This document shows, piece after piece, positions 52,060-59,326 of a DNA stretch of 64,000 nucleotides (positions within the stretch are counted from its first letter, which is position 1; each line of letters starts with the position of its first letter). The position numbers and the translations under genes are program-made. The DNA is from Chitinophagaceae bacterium (lineage in GTDB: Bacteria; Bacteroidota; Bacteroidia; Chitinophagales; Chitinophagaceae), in assembly GCA_016720565.1 (NCBI GenBank), contig JADKKJ010000011.1, positions 1,319,142 through 1,383,141 on the forward strand, read 5' to 3'. Below the pieces are notes generated by a model that did no database searches, was not told where the DNA came from, and was given only the letters and a program-made list of their open reading frames with translations.

Positions 52060-52704
52060 ATGTTAAGCATCACCTCGTTCTCTTTCAGTCCTATCCAGGA
52101 AAACACCTATTTACTCTATAACGAAGAAAAGGACTGTTGCATTATAGACCCCGGCTGTTATTTCCCTGCCGAAAGAAATGAGCTTAAAGCGGCCATTGAA
52201 AAGACAGGGTTAAAACCCGTTTTGCTGCTCAACACCCATTGTCACCTCGACCATGTTTTTGGCAACAAATTCGTGCATGATACCTGGGGACTAACCCTCC
52301 ATATCCATCCTTTAGAAAAGCAATTGCTGGATTATGCCCCCATTTCGGGCAAACAATGGCAGCTTCCTTTTGAAGGCTATGAGGGCGACCTGGTTTATTT
52401 GAACGAGGGAGATATTATTCACATCGGCAAAGAGGAACTGGAGGTTGTCTTTACCCCCGGCCATTCTCCCGGATCCGTCTCTTTTTACCATAAGGCCGGC
52501 GGATTTATCATCGGCGGCGATGTATTGTTCCAGGGCAGCATTGGTCGAACTGATCTTCCCGGAGGAAGTTTTGAAGTGCTGGAAAATAGTATCCGAACTC
52601 AGTTTTATACGTTGCCGGATGAAACGGTTGTTTATTCGGGACATGGCGAGGCAACGACTGTGGGGGCCGAGAAGAGGGGGAATGGGTTTGTGAGGGAAAG
52701 TTGA
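52060..52704 (+). CDS. MBL-fold metallo-hydrolase (glyoxalase II-like)
   Basis: A 214-residue metallo-beta-lactamase-fold enzyme with metal ligands in NTHCHLDHVFGN (HxHxDH), TPGHSPGSVSF, GGDVLFQGSIGRTDLPGG and YSGHGEATTVGAEKR. It resembles hydroxyacylglutathione hydrolase-like or YcbL/persulfide-handling proteins; the exact substrate is not readable. Length normal. An octad array starts inside its last codon region. Confidence 0.92.
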   Translation: MLSITSFSFSPIQENTYLLYNEEKDCCIIDPGCYFPAERNELKAAIEKTGLKPVLLLNTHCHLDHVFGNKFVHDTWGLTLHIHPLEKQLLDYAPISGKQWQLPFEGYEGDLVYLNEGDIIHIGKEELEVVFTPGHSPGSVSFYHKAGGFIIGGDVLFQGSIGRTDLPGGSFEVLENSIRTQFYTLPDETVVYSGHGEATTVGAEKRGNGFVRES

Positions 52705-52740
52705 GAGGTTGAGGGGTTGAGGGGTTGAGGGGTTGAGGAG
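52690..52740. repeat. GTTGAGNN octad array overlapping the end of the MBL gene
   Basis: Five units at 8-bp spacing. The first begins in the TTGA that contains the MBL stop codon (TGA 52702-52704). Confidence 0.8.
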
Positions 52741-52752
52741 CAGCCAACAGCC

Positions 52753-52970
52753 GCCCCCGGGCCTAAAGGGGAGGATGATTCGTGTAATTGTGATACCGTA
52801 TACTCTAAATCATAAAACAGCCAATGCACCCCCGGGCCCCTAAAGGGGAGTTTTGTTTACTATAGCAGTGATTATTCCGTTTTAAAAAAATGTATGAATA
52901 ATTATCATGAATCATAACACCGAATATCTCGGCTAAACTAATTATCCTCCCCTTTAGGGGCTGGGGGAGC
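52753..52970. repeat. CCCCTAAAGGGGAG-type repeats, one copy inside a coding end
   Basis: Two direct copies (52753-52774 and 52828-52850, core CCCGGGCC..TAAAGGGGAG) and one inverted copy at 52945-52970. The inverted copy supplies the last codons of the flippase gene (APPAPKGEDN). Between them no gene is visible. Confidence 0.7.
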
Positions 52971-54467
52971 ATTGGTTGTTTTCTTCATAATAGCACTGAT
53001 CTCCTTTCTTTCCACTTTGCTAACAAAAACTGCAAAGCTTCCCAACAACGCCGTAGCCAATCCCAGATCGAACCAACGGTTTGAATTTAATTGAGTGAGG
53101 CCCAGGTGCGTGAGGTACATCAATAAAACAAGTATGATATAGGCAATCAATTTCTTCCTGGCGTATGGAACGGGATAATATTTCTGTCCCAGTATATAAC
53201 TGGTGATCATCATGAATAAATAGCAGCTGAATGTGGCAATGGCCGCGCCGGTATAATGGTATTTCGGTATCAGTAAAACATTCAATGCGATGGTGATGGC
53301 AGCGCCGGCGAATGTGATGGCCGCACCGATCATATTCTTATGCGTGAGTTTGTACCAGATGCTGAGATTGTAATAGATACCCAGGAAAATATTACCAAGA
53401 GCGAGTAATGGAACTATAGCTAATCCCTCTACCCAGGCTGGTTTATGGATGGCCATAAAGAACCAGGCAAATACATTGATGTAAAGGCTGATGAAAAGGA
53501 ACATGAAACAACAGGCGATCACAAAAAATTTCATCACCCTTGCATAGGTTCTTGGCGCATCTTCCTCTTTTGAACGGTTGAAGAAAAATGGTTCTGCCGC
53601 CATACGAAAGGCCTGGATCATAATGGTGATCAGTACGGCCAGCCGGTAGATATTACCGAAGATCCCCAGTTCATGTTTTGCCTGCTGGGGAGGAAGATCC
53701 ACCACATGCTGGTAGATCAATCGGCTCAGCATATCATTTACCATACCACCCATACCTACAATGACCAGGGGCCATGAATAGCGCATGATCTTTTTCCAGA
53801 GCGCTCCATCAAACTGAAAACGTATCTGCGCGAATTCTTTCCGGAGGATCAGGAAGGTGAGAACTGAACCTGCGATATTTCCGATCAGGTAATAACCTAT
53901 ACCGGTGTTCTTATTATAAAAACTGTTTAAAAAACTATCCGGGTGTTTGGAAACATAATGAGGAATAACGGCGAGGAAAAGGATCACGGTCACCACATTC
54001 AGCATGACCCCGGCTATTCTCGCAAAGGCGTATCGTTTTGGCCGGTTCTCCTGTCTTAATCTTGCAAAGGCCAGGGTACTGATGGCATCAAAGAAAATGA
54101 TCACCGACATCCAGGTGATATATTCCGGATGATCCTGCAGGTTTGCCGCCGAGGCAATATTATCCCTGAACAGAAATAACAGGGCGGTAAAGAATATGGT
54201 AGATCCGATCAATGAGACCGAAAGTGTATTATACAGTTTATGCTTATCCTGGTCCTGCGAGAATCGGAAATAAGCCGTCTCCAATCCATAGGTGAACAGG
54301 ATATTCAAAAAAGGAATGATGGCATATACCTGGGTAAGATCGGCCGTGGTGGCAGGCTGTGCAAATATCAACGGCAGTGAGAGGTTCATTAAATAGCCGA
54401 GAAACCTGGAGGCGATGGTGGGGATACCGTACCATAGGGTTTGAGAGGCTAGTTTTTTGATACTCAA
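52938..54467 (-). CDS. Lipopolysaccharide/polysaccharide flippase (Wzx-like, MOP superfamily)
   Basis: A 509-residue membrane protein with about fourteen helices, matching oligosaccharide flippases. It starts SIKKLASQTLWYGIPTIASR, followed by FLGYLMNLSLPLIFAQPATT and helices to about residue 480 (LGLATALLGSFAVFVSKVER). It moves lipid-linked sugars across the inner membrane for O-antigen, exopolysaccharide or cell-surface glycan. I chose TTG 54467; the frame opens ten codons further upstream in a GTTCAAG array, which is unlikely to be translated. The C-terminal ten residues derive from a genomic repeat. Confidence 0.85.
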   Translation of the reverse strand: MSIKKLASQTLWYGIPTIASRFLGYLMNLSLPLIFAQPATTADLTQVYAIIPFLNILFTYGLETAYFRFSQDQDKHKLYNTLSVSLIGSTIFFTALLFLFRDNIASAANLQDHPEYITWMSVIIFFDAISTLAFARLRQENRPKRYAFARIAGVMLNVVTVILFLAVIPHYVSKHPDSFLNSFYNKNTGIGYYLIGNIAGSVLTFLILRKEFAQIRFQFDGALWKKIMRYSWPLVIVGMGGMVNDMLSRLIYQHVVDLPPQQAKHELGIFGNIYRLAVLITIMIQAFRMAAEPFFFNRSKEEDAPRTYARVMKFFVIACCFMFLFISLYINVFAWFFMAIHKPAWVEGLAIVPLLALGNIFLGIYYNLSIWYKLTHKNMIGAAITFAGAAITIALNVLLIPKYHYTGAAIATFSCYLFMMITSYILGQKYYPVPYARKKLIAYIILVLLMYLTHLGLTQLNSNRWFDLGLATALLGSFAVFVSKVERKEISAIMKKTTNAPPAPKGEDN

Positions 54468-54480
54468 AGGAGGGGATGTT

Positions 54481-54568
54481 GAGGGTTCAAGGTTCAAGGT
54501 TCAAGGTTCCGGGTTCAAGGTTTCGGGTAGCTATTCACCATTCACCCATTCACTTACCTATTTACTGC
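54481..54568. repeat. GGTTCAA heptads, then ATTCACC-type units
   Basis: Five to six GGTTCAA or GGTTCCG units at 7-bp spacing from about 54483, then ATTCAC at 54536, 54543 and 54551 (7-8 bp), related to the GTGAATG family at 19781-19948 but inverted. Confidence 0.7.
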
Positions 54569-54607
54569 ATTAAAAGTACTTATTCCTCTTCAAAACAAAA
54601 TGCCATT

Positions 54608-54615
54608 TATCTTTG
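54608..54615 (+). promoter_or_regulatory. -7 box (TATCTTTG) of the coiled-coil protein gene
   Basis: Consensus TAnnTTTG match 14 nt before ATG 54630. It supports that ATG over the one at 54600. Confidence 0.45.
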
Positions 54616-54629
54616 CCAAAACAGCCAAA

Positions 54630-55277
54630 ATGAACAAGCGTCACCTCCTCCTTTTGCTATGTGTTTTTTTAAGTATTCAACTCTTCTCGCAGGCTTATGA
54701 GGATAAGCTTACCTACGACAAGAAAAAGCAAATGGCCATTGCCATTAATTATAGTTATAGTCCGGAGGCTGTACAAAATGCCGTGATCGAAAAATTCAGG
54801 GTGATGGGTTATAAGCCCAAAGAAGAGAAAGGAATATTCAATGCCGACAAGGGTACCCTTATCTTCAAAAATGCCTATGTGATGGACATCAGCGCCGAGC
54901 GGATGGATTATATCGTAAAAGTAGAGCGCAAGAGCAGGAAGGAATCTGATGAGGCTGTACTTTATATGGTGATCCAGAAAAATGATGTGAATGCCCTGGA
55001 GAAAATGGATGTATCCGGTATCGGCAAAAGCAAATTATTCCTGAACAACCTGATCCCGGATATTGAAGCCGCCGATCTTGAACTTAAGATCAAGGCCCAG
55101 GAGGACCTGGCGCTGAAAACCGAGAAAAAGATAAAGTCATTGGAAGAAGAGCAGGTGAACCTGGAGAATAAATTAAAAGCAAATGCGCAGGACCAGGTGG
55201 ATTCTAAGAAGAACCTGGAAGATCAAAGGAAGGAGCTGGAGCTGTTGAAGGGAAAGAGAGTGGTTGGCAGTAAGTAG
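54630..55277 (+). CDS. Secreted protein with C-terminal coiled coil, unknown function
   Basis: From ATG 54630 a 215-residue exported protein: signal peptide (ending SIQLFSQ), a small alpha/beta domain (about 20-140, with YSYSPEAVQNAVIEKFRVMG), and a charged coiled coil at about 150-210 (KKIKSLEEEQVNLENKLKAN). I do not recognise a family. The coil suggests oligomerisation or envelope scaffolding. Confidence 0.7.
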   Translation: MNKRHLLLLLCVFLSIQLFSQAYEDKLTYDKKKQMAIAINYSYSPEAVQNAVIEKFRVMGYKPKEEKGIFNADKGTLIFKNAYVMDISAERMDYIVKVERKSRKESDEAVLYMVIQKNDVNALEKMDVSGIGKSKLFLNNLIPDIEAADLELKIKAQEDLALKTEKKIKSLEEEQVNLENKLKANAQDQVDSKKNLEDQRKELELLKGKRVVGSK

Positions 55278-55279
55278 TT

Positions 55280-55408
55280 GGCAGTTAGCAGCAGAGTCGG
55301 TAGTCTAGAGTCGGGAGTATTGAGTTGCAAAGCTTCGCGATTTGGGTTCCAATTTTAGACTTGAATTCCAAATAAGCTAGAGGCTAGTGGCTAATAGCTA
55401 GTAGCTTT
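55280..55408. repeat. 7-bp arrays after the coiled-coil gene
   Basis: AGTTGGC/AGTTAGC/AGCAGAG/TCGGTAG/TCTAGAG/TCGGGAG at about 55280-55325, and AGCTAGA/GGCTAGT/GGCTAAT/AGCTAGT at about 55375-55405. Confidence 0.65.
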
Positions 55409-55414
55409 TAAAAC

Positions 55415-55448
55415 AAAGATTCCGGGTAACCTCTTACCCGGAATCTTT
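55415..55448 (-). terminator. Terminator of the 55459-56235 gene
   Basis: A perfect 15-bp stem (AAAGATTCCGGGTAA, 55415-55429, pairing with 55434-55448) with a 4-nt loop; on the minus strand it ends TTTGTTTT. It lies 10 bp after the stop codon. Confidence 0.85.
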
Positions 55449-55458
55449 ATTAAGTGCA

Positions 55459-56235
55459 TTACTTAACCGGCGTACTAAGATCTTTTCTCAATACCATTAA
55501 ATAAACTTCCCTGCTGGCAACATTTGCATTATCCATCACCAGTTTCTGCCGGGCATCCCAATCGGCCTGACCATACTGTGCGATATAAGCATTTTTAAAA
55601 GCATCAGGCTGGTTGGCCATTGGGTTTGGACCATAATAGCCATTTTCCATTTCTTTAAAACCATCTTTTAAATTCCTGACATTTACTATTACCGGATCAG
55701 AACCGGCAAATTGCTGGACATATACATTAAAGCTGAACCGATCGGTTGGATATAATTTTTGATTGATCTGTGAACCTCTTTTTGATTCCCGGATGGTGGC
55801 AATCTGCATACCCCATTTAATATGGGTTACCATTACATTGAATTTGGAGGCGACAACATCTCCATGGTAACTGGCAGTATCATCCCAGCGATACCAGCTT
55901 TGTACATTTGATTCTAAAAGGCCGGAGATCGTCGATTGAAGATCCGCTCCATGTTCTTTTCTATTGGCTTTTTCTATATCCATATCCGCATACGACATGG
56001 GCCCGGTTACGATCATGTAAGTGCCGGCATGAACCCCGGTGGTGATCTCATAAACGGCCTGGCGATCCTCCTCTTTTACATGATACTTGTCGAGATGGGT
56101 TTTCCAGGCAGCTTCAAAAGCCATCTTCATGCCAGCCTTAGGTTTGACAGATGCGATCGAATAAAGTGTTTTGCCCTGGGAGAATGCAGAAAAGGTTATG
56201 GCAATAAATAGCCATAGAAAAAATGCTTTTTTCAT
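55459..56235 (-). CDS. Secreted protein of unknown function
   Basis: A 258-residue exported protein with a signal peptide (FFLWLFIAITFSAFSQ). The mature part has two similar-sized halves, the first beginning SIASVKPKAGMKMAFEAAWK, the second FNVMVTHIKWGMQIATIRES. This suggests a ferredoxin-like or dimeric alpha/beta-barrel duplication such as in NIPSNAP/monooxygenase folds; that is inference from the layout only. A strong terminator follows. Confidence 0.7.
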   Translation of the reverse strand: MKKAFFLWLFIAITFSAFSQGKTLYSIASVKPKAGMKMAFEAAWKTHLDKYHVKEEDRQAVYEITTGVHAGTYMIVTGPMSYADMDIEKANRKEHGADLQSTISGLLESNVQSWYRWDDTASYHGDVVASKFNVMVTHIKWGMQIATIRESKRGSQINQKLYPTDRFSFNVYVQQFAGSDPVIVNVRNLKDGFKEMENGYYGPNPMANQPDAFKNAYIAQYGQADWDARQKLVMDNANVASREVYLMVLRKDLSTPVK

Positions 56236-56404
56236 TTTTGATGGTTTTAGTTTGAAAAAATGATTCGATTATAGTTCCGAGGGGTGGGGGTTGGCCGAAG
56301 ACTATTAAGGTATGTTTATTTAATATGTTTTCTGATTATTTTCCAATAAGGGTTGGGTTTCTCCCGGAATTGGCCTTTATATTGCGTTCAATCAACGAAT
56401 TACT

Positions 56405-56737
56405 ATGACAATTAGAGAAGCACAGCAGCAGGTAGATGGCTGGATCACTACCATAGGCGTCCGCTACTTCAACGAACTCACCAATATGGCCATTCTAACA
56501 GAAGAGGTAGGAGAACTATCCCGGCATATCGCAAGGCAGTATGGTGAACAATCCTATCGGGGAGAACTGAAGGGTAAGGAAGCTATTGCGGATGAAATGG
56601 CGGATGTGTTATGGGTATTGTTATGTATGGCTAATCAGACAGGGGTAGATCTTACAGAGGCGCTGGAGAAGAATTTTGAGAAGAAGAGTGGGAGGGATGG
56701 GGAGAGGCATGAAGGGAATACAAAGTTGAGCAGTTGA
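56405..56737 (+). CDS. MazG-like nucleotide pyrophosphohydrolase
   Basis: A 110-residue all-alpha NTP pyrophosphohydrolase with the Mg-binding EExxE helix (LTEEVGELSRHIARQYG) and the downstream ExxD (IADEMADVLWVLLCMANQTG). It probably hydrolyses a non-canonical or regulatory nucleotide to the monophosphate. The C-terminal tail (GRDGERHEGNTKLSS) runs into an octad array. Confidence 0.92.
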   Translation: MTIREAQQQVDGWITTIGVRYFNELTNMAILTEEVGELSRHIARQYGEQSYRGELKGKEAIADEMADVLWVLLCMANQTGVDLTEALEKNFEKKSGRDGERHEGNTKLSS

Positions 56738-56821
56738 GAGGTTGAGCTGTTGAGTGAACACCCTAAATAATCTGAGTATTCGCTCAACTGCCGGAGGCCT
56801 CAACAGCTCAACAGCTCAACG
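56722..56821. repeat. Inverted pair of 8-bp arrays (GTTGAGNN / GCTCAACN)
   Basis: Four GTTGAGNN units at 56725-56756, a spacer of about 28 bases, then five CTCAAC-type units to 56821. The halves are complementary. The array begins inside the MazG-like stop region. Confidence 0.85.
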
Positions 56822-56826
56822 TTCCT

Positions 56827-57861
56827 TCAACGTTCACTAAATCTCCTATCTCTCAAAAAACTCGTATCTGTTAATGTGCGAAGAAACTCAAACAGATCAT
56901 CCGCCTGCGCATCTGTAAGTCGAATGCCATTCTTCAATAAAGGATCCAGGTTATCGCGCTGCTGCATACCGAAACGATAGAAATCGATGACCTGGTGCAG
57001 GGTATTATAACGGCCATCGTGGAAATAGTTGGAAGAGTTATAGGCATTGCGCAGGCTGGGCACTTTAAAACTCATGGAATCTTCTTTTCTTCCCGTCACG
57101 CCCATTCTGCCTATATCTTTTAATAAAGCATCATAGCTGGCACCATTGTTTCGGATAGTAAAATCGGTGAATAAAGGCGGCGCATGACAGGTAGCGCAGT
57201 TGGCGGAGAATAATGCCAGTCCGCGTTTTTCCTGGGCCGTGAAGGTTTCCTGTCCCACCATATATTTATCATAGCGGGAATTATAAGAAACCAGATTCCC
57301 CGTGAACTGGGAAAGCGCTTTCAGTACAAAATCAGGATGGATCTTATTCGTGTGGAAGACATCTTTGAACCGGTTTCTGTAATCTTCATTGCTTTCAAGA
57401 TATTCCACGATGCGGTGGAAGTCCATGCCCATTTCAACATGTCCGGTCAGTGGTTGGGCAATTGCATCCGTAAGTTTTGTGTAGGCCCCATCCCATTGGA
57501 AATAAGTTGACCAGGCCAGGTTGAGTAATACGGGGGCATTGCGCAGGGTATGGGAGTGGTGTACGCCGTGACTGCGATCGTGTTCAAAAGTGCCGAAAGA
57601 AGCACGCTGCTCATGACAGGAACCACAGGAGATCTCATGATCATCAGAAAGAAGCGTATCGTAGAATAATTTTTTGCCCAGTTCAAATCCTTCTACGGTT
57701 AGTGGGTTATCAACAAAATTATATCGAGGATAGGGGAAGGCTGTTGGCCTTACCTGGTCGAGTTTGGTAAGACCTCTGGTAGATCCTTCCTTTCTGCAGG
57801 AGTTGTTCAGCAGGATCAGGCTGAGGATGAAGAATAGGGCAAATAGGGTGGCCTTGGGCAT
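56827..57861 (-). CDS. Diheme cytochrome c peroxidase (MauG/CcpA type) lipoprotein
   Basis: Reduces hydrogen peroxide in the periplasm with electrons from a cytochrome or quinol. The 344-residue protein has a lipoprotein signal (LILLNNSC), then two heme c sites, CGSCH at about residue 80 and CATCH at about residue 218. Flanking family segments are FQWDGAYTKLTDAIAQPLTG, MGVTGRKEDSMSFKVPSLRN and YFHDGRYNTLHQVIDFY. This is a common Bacteroidota form with two domains. Confidence 0.92.
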   Translation of the reverse strand: MPKATLFALFFILSLILLNNSCRKEGSTRGLTKLDQVRPTAFPYPRYNFVDNPLTVEGFELGKKLFYDTLLSDDHEISCGSCHEQRASFGTFEHDRSHGVHHSHTLRNAPVLLNLAWSTYFQWDGAYTKLTDAIAQPLTGHVEMGMDFHRIVEYLESNEDYRNRFKDVFHTNKIHPDFVLKALSQFTGNLVSYNSRYDKYMVGQETFTAQEKRGLALFSANCATCHAPPLFTDFTIRNNGASYDALLKDIGRMGVTGRKEDSMSFKVPSLRNAYNSSNYFHDGRYNTLHQVIDFYRFGMQQRDNLDPLLKNGIRLTDAQADDLFEFLRTLTDTSFLRDRRFSER

Positions 57862-57865
57862 GAGG

Positions 57866-57873
57866 CAAAGTTA
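57866..57873 (-). promoter_or_regulatory. -7 box (TAACTTTG) of the cytochrome peroxidase gene
   Basis: Consensus match on the minus strand, four bases before ATG 57861. No TTG -33 is in range. It predicts a leaderless mRNA. Confidence 0.45.
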
Positions 57874-57879
57874 CAAAAT

Positions 57880-57915
57880 TGGTTAGGGATTAGCGCTTAG
57901 GGTTTAGCTGGCTGC
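57880..57915. repeat. GGNTTAG-type heptads before arfB stop
   Basis: GGTTAGG, GATTAGC, GCTTAGG, GTTTAGC and TGGCTGC at 7-bp spacing between the tandem peroxidase and arfB genes. Confidence 0.6.
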
Positions 57916-58307
57916 TACTCCCCCCTATACTTCCTCTCCCTCTTCCTCTCCGAATGTATCTTCTTGCTCTCCAATCTCCTCTCCTTCGCCGCCTTACTCA
58001 TCTTCGTGGCGATCCTTGCTTTCTTTCTGACCAGTGCCTGCGCCACAAGGTGATGGATCTTTTCGATCACTTCCAGTTTATTGGAATATTGGGTGCGGTG
58101 AACATGCGAGCGGATGATCAGCCAGCCTTCTTTGTTAATACGGTTCTGTAATTTTTGAAGCAGGATAGTTTTTTGTTCATCATTTAATATAGTGGAGGAG
58201 GCAATATGCAGGGAGCCGATCACGGCCGTTTCTACCTTGTTTACGTTTTGGCCGCCTTTACCGCCTGATCTTGTTGTTTTAAATTCTATTTCATTCGTTA
58301 AATCCAT
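57915..58307 (-). CDS. arfB: Alternative ribosome-rescue factor ArfB (peptidyl-tRNA hydrolase)
   Basis: A 130-residue release-factor-like protein with the GGQ motif in TTRSGGKGGQNVNKVETAVI and a basic unstructured tail (KAKERRLESKKIHSERKRER) that threads the mRNA channel. ArfB rescues ribosomes stalled at mRNA ends. Normal length. Confidence 0.95.
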   Translation of the reverse strand: MDLTNEIEFKTTRSGGKGGQNVNKVETAVIGSLHIASSTILNDEQKTILLQKLQNRINKEGWLIIRSHVHRTQYSNKLEVIEKIHHLVAQALVRKKARIATKMSKAAKERRLESKKIHSERKRERKYRGE

Positions 58308-58319
58308 AAATAGGGGCTT

Positions 58320-58392
58320 TGAGCCGTGAGCTATGAGCTGTGAGCAAAATTAGTGCAAAGGCAAGGTTCCTCACTTCGTTCGGAATGACAAG
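58320..58392. repeat. GAGCNNT heptads and an inverted 30-bp-repeat copy
   Basis: GAGCCGT, GAGCTAT, GAGCTGT and GAGCAAA at 7-bp spacing (58321-58348), then an inverted copy (58360-58392) of the 30-bp repeat found as a tandem array 130 bp further on. Confidence 0.7.
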
Positions 58393-58520
58393 TTGTGGGG
58401 GGCGAGAGGCGTTGCCTCAAGATAATTTGAAGAGGGGGCTAGGTGTCCCACCACTTGGATCTCGAGCATTGCGAGAGATCTGGCTGTTTTCCTCTCTCAT
58501 ATAAATCCCTTTGTCATTCC

Positions 58521-58630
58521 GAGCGCAGCGAGGAACCTTGCCTTTCACTCGAACGAAGTGGGGAACCTTGCTTTTCGCTCAAGCGCAGCGAGGAACCTTG
58601 CCTTTCACTCAAACGAAGTGAGGAACCTTG
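58521..58630. repeat. 30-bp tandem repeat (GAGGAACCTTG core), 3.7 copies
   Basis: Units starting at 58521, 58551, 58581 and 58611, each carrying GAGGAACCTTG or GGGGAACCTTG, exactly 30 bp apart. The array ends next to the dtd -7 box. The intergenic stretch 58308-58645 contains only repeats and this promoter; an 80-codon frame across it is artefactual. Confidence 0.9.
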
Positions 58631-58633
58631 TAT

Positions 58634-58641
58634 TATCTTCG
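58634..58641 (+). promoter_or_regulatory. Candidate -7 box (TATCTTCG) of dtd
   Basis: One mismatch to TAnnTTTG, four bases before ATG 58646, abutting the 30-bp tandem array. The same TAnnTTCG variant precedes the DUF5686 gene at 48457-48464. Confidence 0.35.
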
Positions 58642-58645
58642 TCCC

Positions 58646-59098
58646 ATGCGCGCCATCATCCAACGTGTCTCCTCCGCATCAGTAACCATAGATGGTAAAA
58701 TCCATTCCCAAATAGGAAAAGGACTGCTTGTATTAGTAGGCATCGAAGACGCCGATACCGATGAAGACATCCAATGGTTAAGCGGTAAGATCGTGAACCT
58801 CCGCATTTTTGATGATGCCGATGGAGTGATGAATGAATCGGTGATCGAGCAGGGAGGGGAGATATTATTAGTGAGCCAGTTTACCTTGCATGCTTCGTAC
58901 AAAAAAGGGAACCGGCCTTCCTATATTAAAGCATCCAAACCCGATCATGCAGTGCCGGTCTATGAGAAAATGATAAAACAGTTGAGTAATGATCTGGGGA
59001 AGGCCATTGGTACCGGGGTTTTCGGGGCGGATATGAAGGTGGCATTGCTGAATGATGGTCCGGTGACGATCTTCATGGATACGAAAAACAGGGAGTGA
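58646..59098 (+). CDS. dtd: D-aminoacyl-tRNA deacylase
   Basis: Dtd removes D-amino acids mischarged on tRNA. From ATG 58646 the protein is 150 residues and starts MRAIIQRVSSASVTIDGK, the family start. It has the SQFTLHA motif and the NDGPVTI (Gly-cisPro-type) motif that form the chiral-proofreading pocket. A TTG six codons upstream is not needed. It lies 228 bp upstream of glycyl-tRNA synthetase; Dtd also clears glycine from tRNA-Ala, an apt neighbour, though the link may be chance. Confidence 0.96.
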   Translation: MRAIIQRVSSASVTIDGKIHSQIGKGLLVLVGIEDADTDEDIQWLSGKIVNLRIFDDADGVMNESVIEQGGEILLVSQFTLHASYKKGNRPSYIKASKPDHAVPVYEKMIKQLSNDLGKAIGTGVFGADMKVALLNDGPVTIFMDTKNRE

Positions 59099-59181
59099 TT
59101 TTTTAAAACAAAACCAATTCGTAGCCAGGAGAGGACTGTATTCATCTGTGTTAATCCTATTCATCTGTGTACTAAAAAGCC

Positions 59182-59301
59182 ACTAGCCTTTAGCTTCTAG
59201 CCGCTAGTTGATCAGGGTCTACAGGTAGTCCATCTTATGAACGGGAATATCTCGGTTTATTCTAAATATCCAGCTGCTAGCGGCCAGCAGCTAGCGGCTT
59301 G
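59182..59301. repeat. AGCNNCT heptad arrays before glyS
   Basis: AGCCACT/AGCCTTT/AGCTTCT/AGCCGCT at about 59180-59207, and CAGCTGC/TAGCGGC/CAGCAGC/TAGCGGC at about 59270-59298, all at 7-bp spacing. The second array ends 12 bp before the glyS -7 box. Confidence 0.7.
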
Positions 59302-59312
59302 TTTTTTTGCCT

Positions 59313-59320
59313 TAAATTTG
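59313..59320 (+). promoter_or_regulatory. -7 box (TAAATTTG) of glyS
   Basis: Consensus TAnnTTTG match six bases before ATG 59327. It excludes the upstream ATG 59237, whose extension would read through the heptad arrays. Confidence 0.45.
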
Positions 59321-59326
59321 CCCCCT

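Noticed and set aside
58443..58685. 80-codon frame across the 30-bp tandem repeats
   Set aside because: Its product is a translation of the repeat (RSEEPC units); it overlaps the dtd start and has no independent coding signs.
59237..59326. 30-codon N-terminal extension of glycyl-tRNA synthetase
   Set aside because: It reads through heptad array sequence and lies upstream of the -7 box at 59313.
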